DNA from: an uncultured Oscillospiraceae bacterium
Lineage (GTDB): Bacteria > Bacillota > Clostridia > Oscillospirales > Ruminococcaceae
Direction of reading: 5' to 3'
DNA: 42,470 nucleotides
NCBI GenBank assembly: GCA_934444765.1
Contig: CAKSDC010000019.1
Location: 1 to 42,470, forward strand
Position 1 is the stretch's first letter. Every line of letters begins with the position of its first letter. Under the pieces are notes generated by a model that worked only from the letters and a program-made list of their open reading frames with translations, did not search any database and was not told the origin of the DNA. Position numbers and translations under genes: made by a program. Positions 33,795 through 42,298 of the stretch are shown in pieces.

Positions 33795-33850
33795 AAAAAA
33801 TACCTCCAAAAAATATTATTAACGTTGTAAATAGATAGTAGTCTTAACTA

Positions 33851-34597
33851 CTATTCTTCGGAATATCCACCACCAATATATGCCATGGATAAACTTATAA
33901 ATATAAATGCCTGCATAAATCCACTAAATAGGTCGAAGTAACATGATAGTACCGCTGGTATACCTACTGTGAATATTGGTATAGGCAAGTGCAACATATT
34001 AGACAGTCCAGTTAATGCATAGTATAACAATGTGGTGATTACCATACCACCTGCAATGTTACCGTAGTGACGTAAACTCATAGATACTGGTGTAGCTACT
34101 TCGCTTATTATGTTTATAGGCAACATTACTGCTACTGGTTGGGTATAACTTTTAAGATATCCCAAAAAGCCGTTGGTTTTTAGCTTAGCGTAGGTTATCA
34201 ATACAAAGGTCATTAACGCCCATGTGATAGTAGTATTAAAGTCGGCAGTTATTGAACGGAAACCTAACAAGCTAATTAGACTTCCTAATATGGAATACAC
34301 GAATATAGTCGCAATGTATGGTGCATATACTCTATGTCCTGTACCCATATTTTCGTCTACTAACTTATTTACAGTGGTTACTATCCATTCTGCTACGGCT
34401 TGCTTTTTGGTTGGAACTTTTTTCATATTACTGGTTAGCCATAGTATTAGTATGGTCAACGCTAATATTAGTACCCAACCTAATACTATAGTTTCTGATA
34501 CGTTTATAGTTACCCCTGCAACGTCGAAACTAAATACTATCTTAGGTCCGTGAATGTCTGTTTCTGTAACACCTTTAAAAAAGTCTGCTACTGACAC
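33851..34597 (-). CDS. atpB: ATP synthase Fo subunit a
   Basis: A 248-residue, five- to six-helix stator channel subunit. The essential Arg lies in LPINIISEVATPVSMSLRHYGNIAGG (Arg at about 175), with the usual PIFTVGIPAVLSCYFDLFSGFMQAFIFISLSMAYI at the end. It starts three bases after the preceding gene. Its partner c subunit is of Na+ type. Confidence 0.96.
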   Translation of the reverse strand: MSVADFFKGVTETDIHGPKIVFSFDVAGVTINVSETIVLGWVLILALTILILWLTSNMKKVPTKKQAVAEWIVTTVNKLVDENMGTGHRVYAPYIATIFVYSILGSLISLLGFRSITADFNTTITWALMTFVLITYAKLKTNGFLGYLKSYTQPVAVMLPINIISEVATPVSMSLRHYGNIAGGMVITTLLYYALTGLSNMLHLPIPIFTVGIPAVLSCYFDLFSGFMQAFIFISLSMAYIGGGYSEE

Positions 34598-34600
34598 ATT

Positions 34601-34981
34601 TTAACAACTCCTTTCTTTTTTATTTTCCACTATCGCTTTAATAGTATACGCTATTTTAGGATAGAATTGGGGCAATATTACCCCTATTGGATTGATGATT
34701 TCAACGTGTGCAGTAAAGTAGAACGCACTGGCTATTAATAGGTATCTTAATACATATCCTAAGTATAACCTTTTTTTATTGCCTCCTAAGTTTACTACAC
34801 TGTTTATATCATGTTTTAGCAAGTTTAGATTGATAAACAGTATTATAGTACCCAGTATAAGTCCTAAAAGCATATCAATATTCGCTTTGAATATCAAAGT
34901 GGGCAAGTACACTATCACGTTTAAGATACACGAACTCTTAAAGATATATAAGACTTCTTTTTTGTAGTCTTCTTCATTCAA
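34601..34981 (-). CDS. ATP synthase subunit I-like protein (AtpI/UncI type)
   Basis: A 126-residue, four-helix membrane protein at the head of the atp operon. Sequence similarity to AtpI is weak, but size, topology and position fit; AtpI helps c-ring assembly and has been linked to cation supply. The start is TTG 34981, nine bases after GGGAGG. The gap to atpB is three bases, so the genes are coupled. Confidence 0.8.
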   Translation of the reverse strand: MNEEDYKKEVLYIFKSSCILNVIVYLPTLIFKANIDMLLGLILGTIILFINLNLLKHDINSVVNLGGNKKRLYLGYVLRYLLIASAFYFTAHVEIINPIGVILPQFYPKIAYTIKAIVENKKERSC

Positions 34982-35047
34982 GTTTCACACCTCCCATATT
35001 ATTGAATATTCAAATTTGACAGTATAGCACTTTACTACACTAAGTAT

Positions 35048-35076
35048 AGTATATTATGCTATTTAAGTTTTGTCAA
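35048..35076 (-). promoter_or_regulatory. Promoter of the ATP synthase operon
   Basis: Minus-strand consensus TTGACA (35076-35071), 17 bp, TATACT (35053-35048), with a leader of about 60 bases. Upstream of it a hairpin ATCAAAAAC/GTTTTTGAT (35109-35132) has no T run and may be a regulatory palindrome. Confidence 0.83.
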
Positions 35077-35253
35077 TAGTAGAACGTTTAGTATTATACT
35101 ATAGTAGTATCAAAAACAGAGACGTTTTTGATGTTAATACTATTATAACCATTTTTTTAAAAATTGCAATAGTCAATTTTATAATTAGGTTTAGTAACGT
35201 ACTAACTCTTTAGAATATGTTTATTATTAAATGGTATTCTAAAGATATCTATT

Positions 35254-35288
35254 AAAAAAGACTATACTTTTAAAGTATAGTCTTTTAA
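35254..35288 (-). terminator. Terminator of glgB
   Basis: Nearly perfect palindrome AAAAGACTATAC...GTATAGTCTTTT (35256-35286); on the minus strand it ends in six T. The interval 34982-35290 otherwise holds only the atp promoter and a hairpin. Confidence 0.88.
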
Positions 35289-35290
35289 TA

Positions 35291-37144
35291 CTATTCATTG
35301 GTGACTTTTAATACTATTCCACTAAAGTGCGGAATGTCTAAAGTAAAGTAGTATTCATGACCTTTATATCGTTTAGTAGGCTGAACTGTATGTATAGTAT
35401 AGTTGTTGATTAATCCTTTACCACCATATAGCTTATCGTCTGAATTTAATAACTCTTCTAAGACGTAAGGTTCATCACAACCGATTTTATAGTCTATATA
35501 GTCGTTCATGGATACGTTTAAGATAGTTATTATAGTACTATCCTTGAACTTTCGCTTATAACAGTATATACAGTCTTGATATGCATCTACTACTAACCAA
35601 CTAAAGTTTGTTGAGTTATACTCTCCACTATATAATGCCGATTCGGTAGTATATAACTTACTTAAAGCGTTTATATAACGCTTGAAATCGTCGTGTTTAG
35701 GATACTTTAACAAACCCCAATCTACTTCTTTGTTTTCGTCCCATTCTCTGAACTGAGCTATCTCGTTACCCATAAAGTTTAACTTCTTTCCTGGGTGAGT
35801 ATACATATATGTATATAGTGCTTTGCATTGTGGGAACTTTTCTTCATAGTCGCCCCACATCTTTTGAATTATGGTCGCTTTACCATGTACTACTTCATCG
35901 TGCGAAAATGGTAGTAAAAACAAGTCGTTATAAAAGTACAACATGGAAAACGTTAGTTGGTTATACTTATGCGGTCTATCTGCTGGGTGTGTCTTGAAAA
36001 ATTCAAGTGTATCGTTCATCCAACCCATATCCCATTTGTAGTCGAAGCCGAGACCGTCGTACTCTACGGGAGCGGTTACTTTTAGATAGTTGGTACTATC
36101 TTCAGCAATTAACATTATGCCCTTAAATCTGCTTTTTAGTCCACTATTTAGTTTTCTTAAAAAGTCTATAGCACCAGAGTTTACTCCTCTACTTGAATTG
36201 CCTTGCCAATATATGGCGTTACTTATAGCGTCCATTCTTAAACCGTCTACGTGAAACTTATCTAACCAAAAACTGCCAGCTGACATTAAAAAACTTCTTA
36301 CTGTATTACTGTAAAAGTTGAAGTTCATAGAACCCCATTCGGAATAGGCTATATCTTTATTGGGATATTCATATAATGGAGTGCCGTCGAACTCTCGTAA
36401 ACCAAAGTCGTCCGCCGTGAAGTGTACAGGGACAAAGTCCATTATTACCCCTATATCGTTTTTGTGACATTCATTGATAAAGTACATTAAGTCACTCGCA
36501 GTACCATATCTTGAAGTTATACTGAAAAATCCGCTTACTAAGTATCCCCATGATGCGTCTAATGGGTATTCACTAAGTGGTAGCAGTTCTATATGTGTAT
36601 AATGATTATCCTTTAAATACTGTATTACTTCAGAAGTTAGTTCTAAGTAAGAATACCAACCCTTTTCTACTTCGTCTTCTTTATGAGCTTTTTGTTTCCA
36701 TGAACCAAAATGAAATTCGTAGATGTTCATAGGAGTATCATAGTTAGTACTTCGTTTACTTAACCATTCGTCGTCGCTAAAAGTAAAGCTATCTAAACGT
36801 GTAACTACTGAAGCGTTATTAGGTCTAAGTTCCGATTGAAAAGCGTATGGGTCTGCTTTATCTCTAACTATTCCGTCTTTACCTGTAACTCTGTACTTAT
36901 AACTACTACCTAATAGGTTGCTCTCTTTTTCGGATATGAATATGGAGTATATTCCGTTATTATCTTTAATCATGGGTATCGGTTGCCATTCATAGAAACT
37001 ATTTATTAGTTCTACTTTTACGGCGTTTGGTGAGTATACTCTAAATATAAAACCTTCTATACCATTACTCCAATACTTATGTACTCCAAAGTATTGATAA
37101 CTATTGAACGCTGTTCCGTTGAAAAAGTCTTTTAAGTTTAGCAT
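35291..37144 (-). CDS. glgB: 1,4-alpha-glucan branching enzyme
   Basis: A 617-residue GH13 enzyme that makes alpha-1,6 branches in glycogen. An N-terminal CBM48 (YQYFGVHKYW...FRVYSPNAVKVELI) precedes the barrel with DFVPVHF, nucleophile Asp in VDGLRMDAIS, acid Glu in LIAEDS and the SHDEVVHGK region (third Asp as HDE). The C-terminal beta domain is intact. AAAGGAG lies seven bases before the ATG. A single-gene unit with its own promoter and terminator, distant from glgA. Confidence 0.96.
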   Translation of the reverse strand: MLNLKDFFNGTAFNSYQYFGVHKYWSNGIEGFIFRVYSPNAVKVELINSFYEWQPIPMIKDNNGIYSIFISEKESNLLGSSYKYRVTGKDGIVRDKADPYAFQSELRPNNASVVTRLDSFTFSDDEWLSKRSTNYDTPMNIYEFHFGSWKQKAHKEDEVEKGWYSYLELTSEVIQYLKDNHYTHIELLPLSEYPLDASWGYLVSGFFSITSRYGTASDLMYFINECHKNDIGVIMDFVPVHFTADDFGLREFDGTPLYEYPNKDIAYSEWGSMNFNFYSNTVRSFLMSAGSFWLDKFHVDGLRMDAISNAIYWQGNSSRGVNSGAIDFLRKLNSGLKSRFKGIMLIAEDSTNYLKVTAPVEYDGLGFDYKWDMGWMNDTLEFFKTHPADRPHKYNQLTFSMLYFYNDLFLLPFSHDEVVHGKATIIQKMWGDYEEKFPQCKALYTYMYTHPGKKLNFMGNEIAQFREWDENKEVDWGLLKYPKHDDFKRYINALSKLYTTESALYSGEYNSTNFSWLVVDAYQDCIYCYKRKFKDSTIITILNVSMNDYIDYKIGCDEPYVLEELLNSDDKLYGGKGLINNYTIHTVQPTKRYKGHEYYFTLDIPHFSGIVLKVTNE

Positions 37145-37194
37145 GAAAAACTCCTTTATGTTTTTATTTTAACGTACTGTTATTGATTACTATT

Positions 37195-37223
37195 ATTATA
37201 GTATTATTTTAACTATAAGTCAA
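37195..37223 (-). promoter_or_regulatory. Promoter of glgB
   Basis: Minus-strand TTGACT (37223-37218), 17 bp, TATAAT (37200-37195). Confidence 0.83.
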
Positions 37224-37322
37224 GAATTTTTACTATTAATACTATGCAAAGTGTATAATATCGTATTAGGAAGTTTTTGGTATGTGTGTAATAATTTGTA
37301 ATAAAAATGTGTCTTTTTTAGC

Positions 37323-37351
37323 TTGATATATTATCAATAATATGCTATAAT
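37323..37351 (+). promoter_or_regulatory. Promoter of the sortase B gene run
   Basis: TTGATA (37323-37328), 17 bp, TATAAT (37346-37351), then seven T. It diverges from the glgB promoter 100 bp away; the space between holds no gene. Confidence 0.82.
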
Positions 37352-37422
37352 TTTTTTGTATATTTTAGATATATGTGTGGAACTTGTTATTTTATTTTCT
37401 TAGAAAGGACTATGAATTAAAT

Positions 37423-38316
37423 ATGGATAACGAAAATACTTCTACTAAAAAGACACCTAAGGGTTTTTTCGTAATATTAGCCTGCGTTATAGCTTTAATA
37501 GTTATGATAACAGTTATTAGTATAGTTACTAATGGAGATAGTCTTGAAGAAGCCTCTGTTGACGATACTATCGGTACAAGTGCTACTACTATCGGTACGA
37601 GTGCTACTACTGTTACTACTACTACACCTATTACTACTACTACTACTGTGACGACTACGACTACTGTTCCTGTTACTACTACTACTCAAGTTACTACTAC
37701 TACTTGGGATTATACTCCCGCTATTAAAAAGTCTAACATAGAGGCTTGCTATAATGCTAATCCTGATTGCAAGGGTTGGATATATCTTAGAAATTCCGCT
37801 ATAGACTATCCTATTATGCAGTCTGGCGATAATGAATATTACATAACTCACGATTGGAACGGTGCAGAAAGTCATTCGGGTTCTATTATGCTTGACTATA
37901 ACTGTCAGATAGGTGGTGCAAACGTACTACTATACGGTCACAATATGGCTAACGGTTCTATGTTCCATCAGGTTAAAAGCTACAAGGATACTTCTTGGTG
38001 GGATAATCACCAATACGTTGAAGTGGCAAGTCTTGATAAGGTATATGTATATCAAATATTCTCGATAGATGTACTATACGGTCTTGAAGACGCTTCCTTT
38101 ACCTACTGGTTAGAACCTTACCAAAGTTTGGCTACTAAGGACGTGTACGACGAATTCGTTAAAAACGTGGTAAACAAAAGATACACTTCTAACGGTATCT
38201 CTGCCCCTGAATATCCTACTGGTATACTTACTCTGCAAACTTGCAACTCTGGTGCTGATGACGGTATGCGTTGCGTCGCTTTTGGTAAGCTAAAAGGCGT
38301 ATTCGATTTGACTTAA
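37423..38316 (+). CDS. Class B sortase with a Thr-rich stalk
   Basis: A 297-residue membrane-anchored transpeptidase. A cytosolic N-terminus and one membrane helix (FFVILACVIALIVMITVISIV, 15-35) are followed by a Thr-repeat stalk (53-94). The sortase barrel has GWIYLRNSAIDYPIM, His173 (LLYGHNM), Cys274 (LTLQTCNSG) and Arg283, with class B features (NEYYITHDWNG, long helix insertion). It should join proteins with an NPQTN-like or other sorting signal to the cell wall or pili; no substrate is in the window. AAAGGA (37404-37409) lies 13 bases before ATG 37423; the GTG at 37375 has no ribosome site. Confidence 0.93.
   Translation: MDNENTSTKKTPKGFFVILACVIALIVMITVISIVTNGDSLEEASVDDTIGTSATTIGTSATTVTTTTPITTTTTVTTTTTVPVTTTTQVTTTTWDYTPAIKKSNIEACYNANPDCKGWIYLRNSAIDYPIMQSGDNEYYITHDWNGAESHSGSIMLDYNCQIGGANVLLYGHNMANGSMFHQVKSYKDTSWWDNHQYVEVASLDKVYVYQIFSIDVLYGLEDASFTYWLEPYQSLATKDVYDEFVKNVVNKRYTSNGISAPEYPTGILTLQTCNSGADDGMRCVAFGKLKGVFDLT
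37585..37707 (+). repeat. ACT-rich low-complexity tract coding the sortase Thr stalk
   Basis: Reiterated ACT (Thr) codons with a few Val, Pro and Ile codons; GTSATT occurs twice in a row just before. Such tracts vary in length by slippage, giving stalks of different reach. A similar Thr/Pro tract is at 5720-5845 in the secreted C39 protein. Confidence 0.7.
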
Positions 38317-38333
38317 AGAAAGGATACTTTTAT

Positions 38334-39845
38334 ATGCTTAAATGTGCTAACATATTCTCCGACTACATGGTTATTCAACGTGATAAAAACTTCACTATTT
38401 GGGGTTGGGCTAACTATAATGATACTATATCTGTCACTATAGATAGTACTTCGGTAGAGGCTACCGTTGATAGAAATAATAAGTGGTCTATAGTGTTGCC
38501 TCCTATGAGTGCTTTGGACTGCACTTGCATGACTATAAAAAATTCCACTACAGACGAAACTATCACTTTTAACGATATCGCTATTGGTGAGGTTTGGCTC
38601 GCTGGTGGACAGTCTAACATGGAATTTGAACTTCAAAACTCTACTAACGCTACCCATGAATTGAACGTATGCCATTCCGTTAAAGTACGTTCCTACAACG
38701 TACAAAGAATACCAGTAGTTGATGACTACTTTTATGCTATGGAAAATAGCAATCAATGGCAGTTGCCTAACTCCGAAAACTGTAAAAAGTGGTCTGCCGT
38801 TGCTTACTACTTCGCTAAAAATCTTTCCCAAAAACTTGGCGTTACTGTGGGCATTATTAATTGTAGTCTTGGTGGTACAAGCGGTTCTGCTTGGGTTAGT
38901 CGTGATATGCTACTCTCTAATTCGGATACTAAAGTGTACATAGATGAGTACGAAAACTCTATACGTGATAAGTCCTTAGAACAGCAGTTTAAAGACAGAC
39001 TGGACTATCTGGACTATGTTGACCAATGGCAACCTAAGATTAATGAGTTCTACTCTAAAAATCCTAACGGTCTTTGGGGTGACGCTCTTGCTTTCGCTGG
39101 TGAGTGTAAATATCCTGGCCCTATAAACTCCTTTTCTGAATTTAGACCTTGCGGTATGTACTCCACTATGATTAAACGTGTGGCTCCTTACTCTATAGCT
39201 GGATTTATATACTATCAGGGCGAAAGCGACGACCACAGACCTAATACTTATTATACACTTCTTAATGAGGTTATCTTACAATGGCGTTCCGATTGGAATG
39301 ACTATACTCTACCTTTTTTGATAGTGCAACTACCTCTACATATGGAACGTGGCGATGTAGACAGAAAACATTGGTGTCCTATTCGTAAGGCTCAATTTGA
39401 TGTTCATAAGACTGTCAAAAATACTGGTCTTGCCGTTATACTGGAATGTGGTGAGTATGGAAACATCCACCCACTTAACAAAGAACCTGTAGGGTATAGA
39501 CTATACCTTCAAGCATTATATCACGTATACGGTCTTGAAAGTGCTGATACTGTATACGGTGCTATGTTTAGTCATTACGCTATAAAAGACGGCGGTATAT
39601 ATGTATACTTCGACTACGCTAACGGCGGTTTTGAAGTTACTAACTCTTTAGATTGGTTTGAACTCTCGGAAGATGGCGTGAACTACTACTCCGCTAATGC
39701 TACTATATTACAGGATAACTCTATATTCCTAAAGTGCAATGAGTTGAAACACCCTATTCATGCTCGATATCTTTGGACTAACTATACTACAGTATCACTA
39801 TATACTAAAAGAAATAGTATACCTGTAGCACCGTTCGACTTTTAA
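38334..39845 (+). CDS. SGNH/sialate O-acetylesterase family protein
   Basis: A 503-residue cytosolic esterase of the SASA type, which removes acetyl groups from sialic acid or other glycans. A beta domain (MLKCANIFSDYMVIQRDKNFTIWGWA) precedes the hydrolase with nucleophile Ser in LAGGQSNMEFEL (near 95), the IIYYQGESD-like motif FIYYQGESDDH and a C-terminal His in NIHPLNKEPVGYRL. The acidic residue pattern before that His is ECGEYGN, where the family often has Asp. No signal peptide is seen, so the substrate is internal. It begins 17 bases after the sortase stop, with AAAGGA ahead of the ATG. Confidence 0.88.
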   Translation: MLKCANIFSDYMVIQRDKNFTIWGWANYNDTISVTIDSTSVEATVDRNNKWSIVLPPMSALDCTCMTIKNSTTDETITFNDIAIGEVWLAGGQSNMEFELQNSTNATHELNVCHSVKVRSYNVQRIPVVDDYFYAMENSNQWQLPNSENCKKWSAVAYYFAKNLSQKLGVTVGIINCSLGGTSGSAWVSRDMLLSNSDTKVYIDEYENSIRDKSLEQQFKDRLDYLDYVDQWQPKINEFYSKNPNGLWGDALAFAGECKYPGPINSFSEFRPCGMYSTMIKRVAPYSIAGFIYYQGESDDHRPNTYYTLLNEVILQWRSDWNDYTLPFLIVQLPLHMERGDVDRKHWCPIRKAQFDVHKTVKNTGLAVILECGEYGNIHPLNKEPVGYRLYLQALYHVYGLESADTVYGAMFSHYAIKDGGIYVYFDYANGGFEVTNSLDWFELSEDGVNYYSANATILQDNSIFLKCNELKHPIHARYLWTNYTTVSLYTKRNSIPVAPFDF

Positions 39846-39873
39846 TTTTTTGGAAAGGATTATTATATATATC

Positions 39874-40320
39874 ATGATTAGACCTATTAATATTAATGAC
39901 CGTGATATTTTTATTAAGTTCGCAGATATGTTCTACCATACCGACGCTGTTAGTCATACTATACCTATTGAACATCATGAAAACTCTTTCGACTTTATGC
40001 TACAAGATAATGACTATATGTTCGCCTATATGCTACAGTTAGACGATGATACCCCTGTTGGATATGCTTTACTATCTAAATCGTACTCTAATGAGGCTGG
40101 CGGTTTTGTGTTATGGTTGGAAGAGTTTTTTATACTTCCTGAATATCGTGGTAGAGGCTTGGGTACTCAATTTTTGGACTTCCTTAAAGTGCTATCTAAA
40201 GACTATGCAAGAGTTAGACTTGAATTAGAACCTGATAACGTTAAGGCTAAAAAGTTATACTCCACTATCGGTTTTACTCCTTTAGAATACTCCCAAATGA
40301 TTATAGATATTAATACTTAA
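39874..40320 (+). CDS. GNAT family N-acetyltransferase
   Basis: A 148-residue GCN5-type acetyltransferase. Motif A, the acetyl-CoA pyrophosphate loop, is LPEYRGRGLGTQFL (near residue 88), preceded by the GFVLWLEEFFI strand and followed by ELEPDNVKAKKLYSTIGF. The substrate is unknown. ATG 39874 follows GGAAAGGA; the upstream in-frame TTG at 39850 is within that site. It is third in the sortase B run, with a good terminator behind it. Confidence 0.9.
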   Translation: MIRPININDRDIFIKFADMFYHTDAVSHTIPIEHHENSFDFMLQDNDYMFAYMLQLDDDTPVGYALLSKSYSNEAGGFVLWLEEFFILPEYRGRGLGTQFLDFLKVLSKDYARVRLELEPDNVKAKKLYSTIGFTPLEYSQMIIDINT

Positions 40321-40327
40321 TATATAT

Positions 40328-40370
40328 TAGCGATGTGGTAAGATTTTACTCTACTACGTCGCTATTTTTT
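40328..40370 (+). terminator. Terminator of the sortase/esterase/GNAT run
   Basis: Thirteen-bp stem TAGCGATGTGGTA/TACTACGTCGCTA with two G-U pairs (40328-40340 with 40352-40364), then TTTTTT. Confidence 0.85.
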
Positions 40371-40372
40371 AA

Positions 40373-40401
40373 CACCTATATTTGAACTCTTTCATAATAT
40401 A
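40373..40401 (+). promoter_or_regulatory. Candidate SigK (mother-cell) promoter of dpaA
   Basis: CACC (40373-40376), 16 bp, CATAATATA (40393-40401), matching mACm-16/17-CATAnnnTA of SigK. Dipicolinate synthase genes are SigK-controlled in Bacillus. No good SigA promoter is seen here. Confidence 0.5.
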
Positions 40402-40435
40402 TAGTATAAACTTAAGGAGGCTATTATTATCTATT

Positions 40436-41302
40436 ATGAAAACTTTCCTTATAGCTGGTGGTGATATGCGTCAAACCTATTTAGCAGATATGCTATCTAA
40501 AGACTACAAGGTATACACCATAGGTTTCGATAAGAATATTATTAAGTCTAACGGTATTACTCTATTCGACGGTATAGCTCAATGCAACGTTAGAGCTGAC
40601 TATATAGTCTTACCTCTGCCTTGCTCTACAGACGGCGTATTCCTTAATGCTCCCTTTTGTAGAAAAAGTATCCCTATAGATAGTCTGACTTCGATTGCTA
40701 AAGAAGATTGCATAGTGTTCGGCGGAAACGTATCTAAAGATATTGAACGTGTCTTCACCGATAGAGGCTTGAAAGTGTTCGACTTTGCTAAACGTGAAGA
40801 GTTTAGCGTATATAACGCTGTGGCTACCTCTGAAGGTGCTATTCAAATTACTTTGGAAGAACTTCCAGAAACTATATCTAATCAAAAAGTTTTAATACTC
40901 GGATTTGGTAGAATAGCTAAAGTATTAGCTTACAGTCTTAAATGCTTGAACGCTAACGTTACTATCTCAGCAAGAAAGTACTCCGATTTGGCTTGGGCTG
41001 ACGTTATGGGGTATGGCTCTATTCATCTTTCTAACTTGGAAGACGATTTAGCCTCATACAAGATTATATATAATACTATACCTACTTTAATCCTTGATAA
41101 GAATAGACTTAATACACTAAGCAAAGATACTATTATTATAGATTTGGCTTCTAAACCTGGTGGGGTGGACTTTCAAAGTGCTTACAGTCTTGACTTGAAA
41201 ACTATTTGGGCTTTATCACTTCCTGGTAAAACTTCTCCAGTTTCTGCTGGACGTTATATTGGTATTGCTATTAAAAATATTCTTAAAGATTTACAAGTAT
41301 AA
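40436..41302 (+). CDS. dpaA: Dipicolinate synthase subunit A
   Basis: A 288-residue protein, also called SpoVFA. With subunit B it oxidises the dihydrodipicolinate-derived intermediate to dipicolinic acid for the spore core, in the mother cell. The N-terminus (TFLIAGGDMRQTYLADML) and the Rossmann motif VLILGFGRIAKVLAYSLKCL (near 152) are those of DpaA, as is the end (LPGKTSPVSAGRYIGIAIKNIL). AAGGAGG lies 15 bases before ATG 40436, a long spacing. Its partner is 350 bases downstream instead of adjacent. Confidence 0.95.
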   Translation: MKTFLIAGGDMRQTYLADMLSKDYKVYTIGFDKNIIKSNGITLFDGIAQCNVRADYIVLPLPCSTDGVFLNAPFCRKSIPIDSLTSIAKEDCIVFGGNVSKDIERVFTDRGLKVFDFAKREEFSVYNAVATSEGAIQITLEELPETISNQKVLILGFGRIAKVLAYSLKCLNANVTISARKYSDLAWADVMGYGSIHLSNLEDDLASYKIIYNTIPTLILDKNRLNTLSKDTIIIDLASKPGGVDFQSAYSLDLKTIWALSLPGKTSPVSAGRYIGIAIKNILKDLQV

Positions 41303-41333
41303 AAAAATCGAGCAGATGTTACATCTACTCGAT
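41300..41333 (-). terminator. Terminator of the tRNA-Gln genes
   Basis: Hairpin ATCGAG-AGATGT/ACATCT-CTCGAT with one mismatch (41307-41333); on the minus strand seven T follow. It may also end dpaA on the plus strand, where no T run is present. Confidence 0.88.
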
Positions 41334-41340
41334 TGCTATA

Positions 41341-41412
41341 TTGGGATGGCGAGATTTGAACTCACGCATGACGGAGTCAAAGTCCGTTGCCTTACCGCTT
41401 GGCTACATCCCA
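41341..41412 (-). tRNA. tRNA-Gln (anticodon TTG), distal copy
   Basis: A 72-nt cloverleaf on the minus strand: acceptor TGGGATG/CATCCCA, anticodon arm ACGGA-CTTTGAC-TCCGT with TTG, T loop TTCAAAT, discriminator A, no encoded CCA. It differs from the proximal copy by two bases in the T arm region. Confidence 0.96.
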
Positions 41413-41450
41413 TTATATTATGTCTTATGACGACCACTTTTTTAAAAAAG

Positions 41451-41522
41451 TTGGGATGGCGAGATTCGAACTCACGCGTGACGGAGTCAAAGTCCGTTGC
41501 CTTACCGCTTGGCTACATCCCA
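41451..41522 (-). tRNA. tRNA-Gln (anticodon TTG), proximal copy
   Basis: A 72-nt cloverleaf on the minus strand, nearly identical to the copy at 41341-41412: same acceptor and anticodon arm, T loop TTCGAAT. The two are 38 bases apart and share one promoter and terminator. Confidence 0.97.
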
Positions 41523-41543
41523 TTAACGTCAACCGACTTTATG

Positions 41544-41572
41544 AGTATATCATAAATATTTCATTTTGTCAA
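41544..41572 (-). promoter_or_regulatory. Promoter of the tRNA-Gln pair
   Basis: Minus-strand consensus TTGACA (41572-41567), 17 bp, TATACT (41549-41544). Confidence 0.87.
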
Positions 41573-41651
41573 GCATTTTTTGAAAATTTTTTTATAAAAA
41601 ATTTCCCCATTACACCTGATAGTTGATTATCCACACAAAGAGGTGATTTTT

Positions 41652-42212
41652 TTGAACTCCTTAAAAGGCGTTAGAGTGGGTTATGCTCTATGTGGCTCTT
41701 TTTGTACCTTTGAAAAATCGTTTAAACAGTTGGAAGTCTTAAAGTATATGCAAGCCGATTTAGTTCCTATTATGTCGTTTAATGCCTCAACTTTAGATAC
41801 TCGCTTTGGTTTGGCTAAGGATAATGTCGCTAAGTTAACCGAAATATGTCAGCGAAAACCTATCGTTACTATTCAGGACGCAGAACCTATAGGCCCTAAA
41901 AATTTAGTGGACGTTTTAGTCGTGGCTCCTTGTACTGGTAATACTTTGGCAAAACTTTCTAACTCTATCACCGACACCCCCGTGACTATGGCGGTTAAAT
42001 CCCACCTTAGAAACTCTAAGCCAGTGGTTATAGCTTTGGCTACTAATGACGCCCTTTCCGGTTCGGCTAAGAACATCGGCAACTTAATGAACTACAAAAG
42101 CTACTATTTTGTGCCTTTTTCTCAAGACGATACTATTAAAAAACCTTTCTCGGCAGTTGCAGACTTTTCGCTAATCCCTGAAACTATATTTAAAGCGTTG
42201 GGAGTCAGTTAG
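41652..42212 (+). CDS. dpaB: Dipicolinate synthase subunit B
   Basis: A 186-residue flavoprotein of the HFCD type (SpoVFB), partner of DpaA. VGYALCGSFCTF (near residue 9), the MSFNAS loop, DVLVVAPCTGNTLAKLSNSITDTPVTMAVKSHLRN and PVVIALATNDALSGSAKNIG fit the family. The start is TTG 41652, eight bases after AGAGG in AAAGAGGTGAT; the GTG at 41643 lies inside that site. I see no clear SigK -10 upstream, so it may depend on read-through from dpaA or on a promoter I cannot place. Confidence 0.95.
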   Translation: MNSLKGVRVGYALCGSFCTFEKSFKQLEVLKYMQADLVPIMSFNASTLDTRFGLAKDNVAKLTEICQRKPIVTIQDAEPIGPKNLVDVLVVAPCTGNTLAKLSNSITDTPVTMAVKSHLRNSKPVVIALATNDALSGSAKNIGNLMNYKSYYFVPFSQDDTIKKPFSAVADFSLIPETIFKALGVS

Positions 42213-42218
42213 TACTTT

Positions 42219-42255
42219 GGAACGTCTATTGAGACGTTCCTTATTTATTTTTTGC
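42219..42255 (+). terminator. Terminator after dpaB
   Basis: Nine-bp stem GGAACGTCT/AGACGTTCC (42219-42227 with 42232-42240), then a T-rich tract ending in TTTTTT. Confidence 0.9.
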
Positions 42256-42298
42256 TGTTTTGCACAGAATATTCTATTATTTGTTGGTAATCTTTTTG

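Noticed and set aside
35109..35132. Hairpin ATCAAAAAC/GTTTTTGAT upstream of the atp promoter, considered as a terminator or riboswitch
   Set aside because: It has no T run after it on either strand, it lies upstream of the mapped -35 box, and its size is too small for a riboswitch. It is left as a possible palindrome in the evidence of the promoter.
37411..37419. ATG AAT TAA mini-frame right after the sortase ribosome site
   Set aside because: Only two codons, and four bases from the site. It could be a start-stop regulator but is more likely chance in A/T-rich sequence, so it is not listed as a gene.
37585..37707. ACT repeats considered as a CRISPR or tandem-repeat element
   Set aside because: They are in-frame Thr codons forming the sortase stalk. 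There are no spacers of even size, and no CRISPR array was seen anywhere in the window.
40381..40410. SigA-like TTGAAC-17-TATAAA before dpaA
   Set aside because: A start from this pair would fall inside the AAGGAGG site and leave no room for ribosome binding. The SigK-like element fits better.
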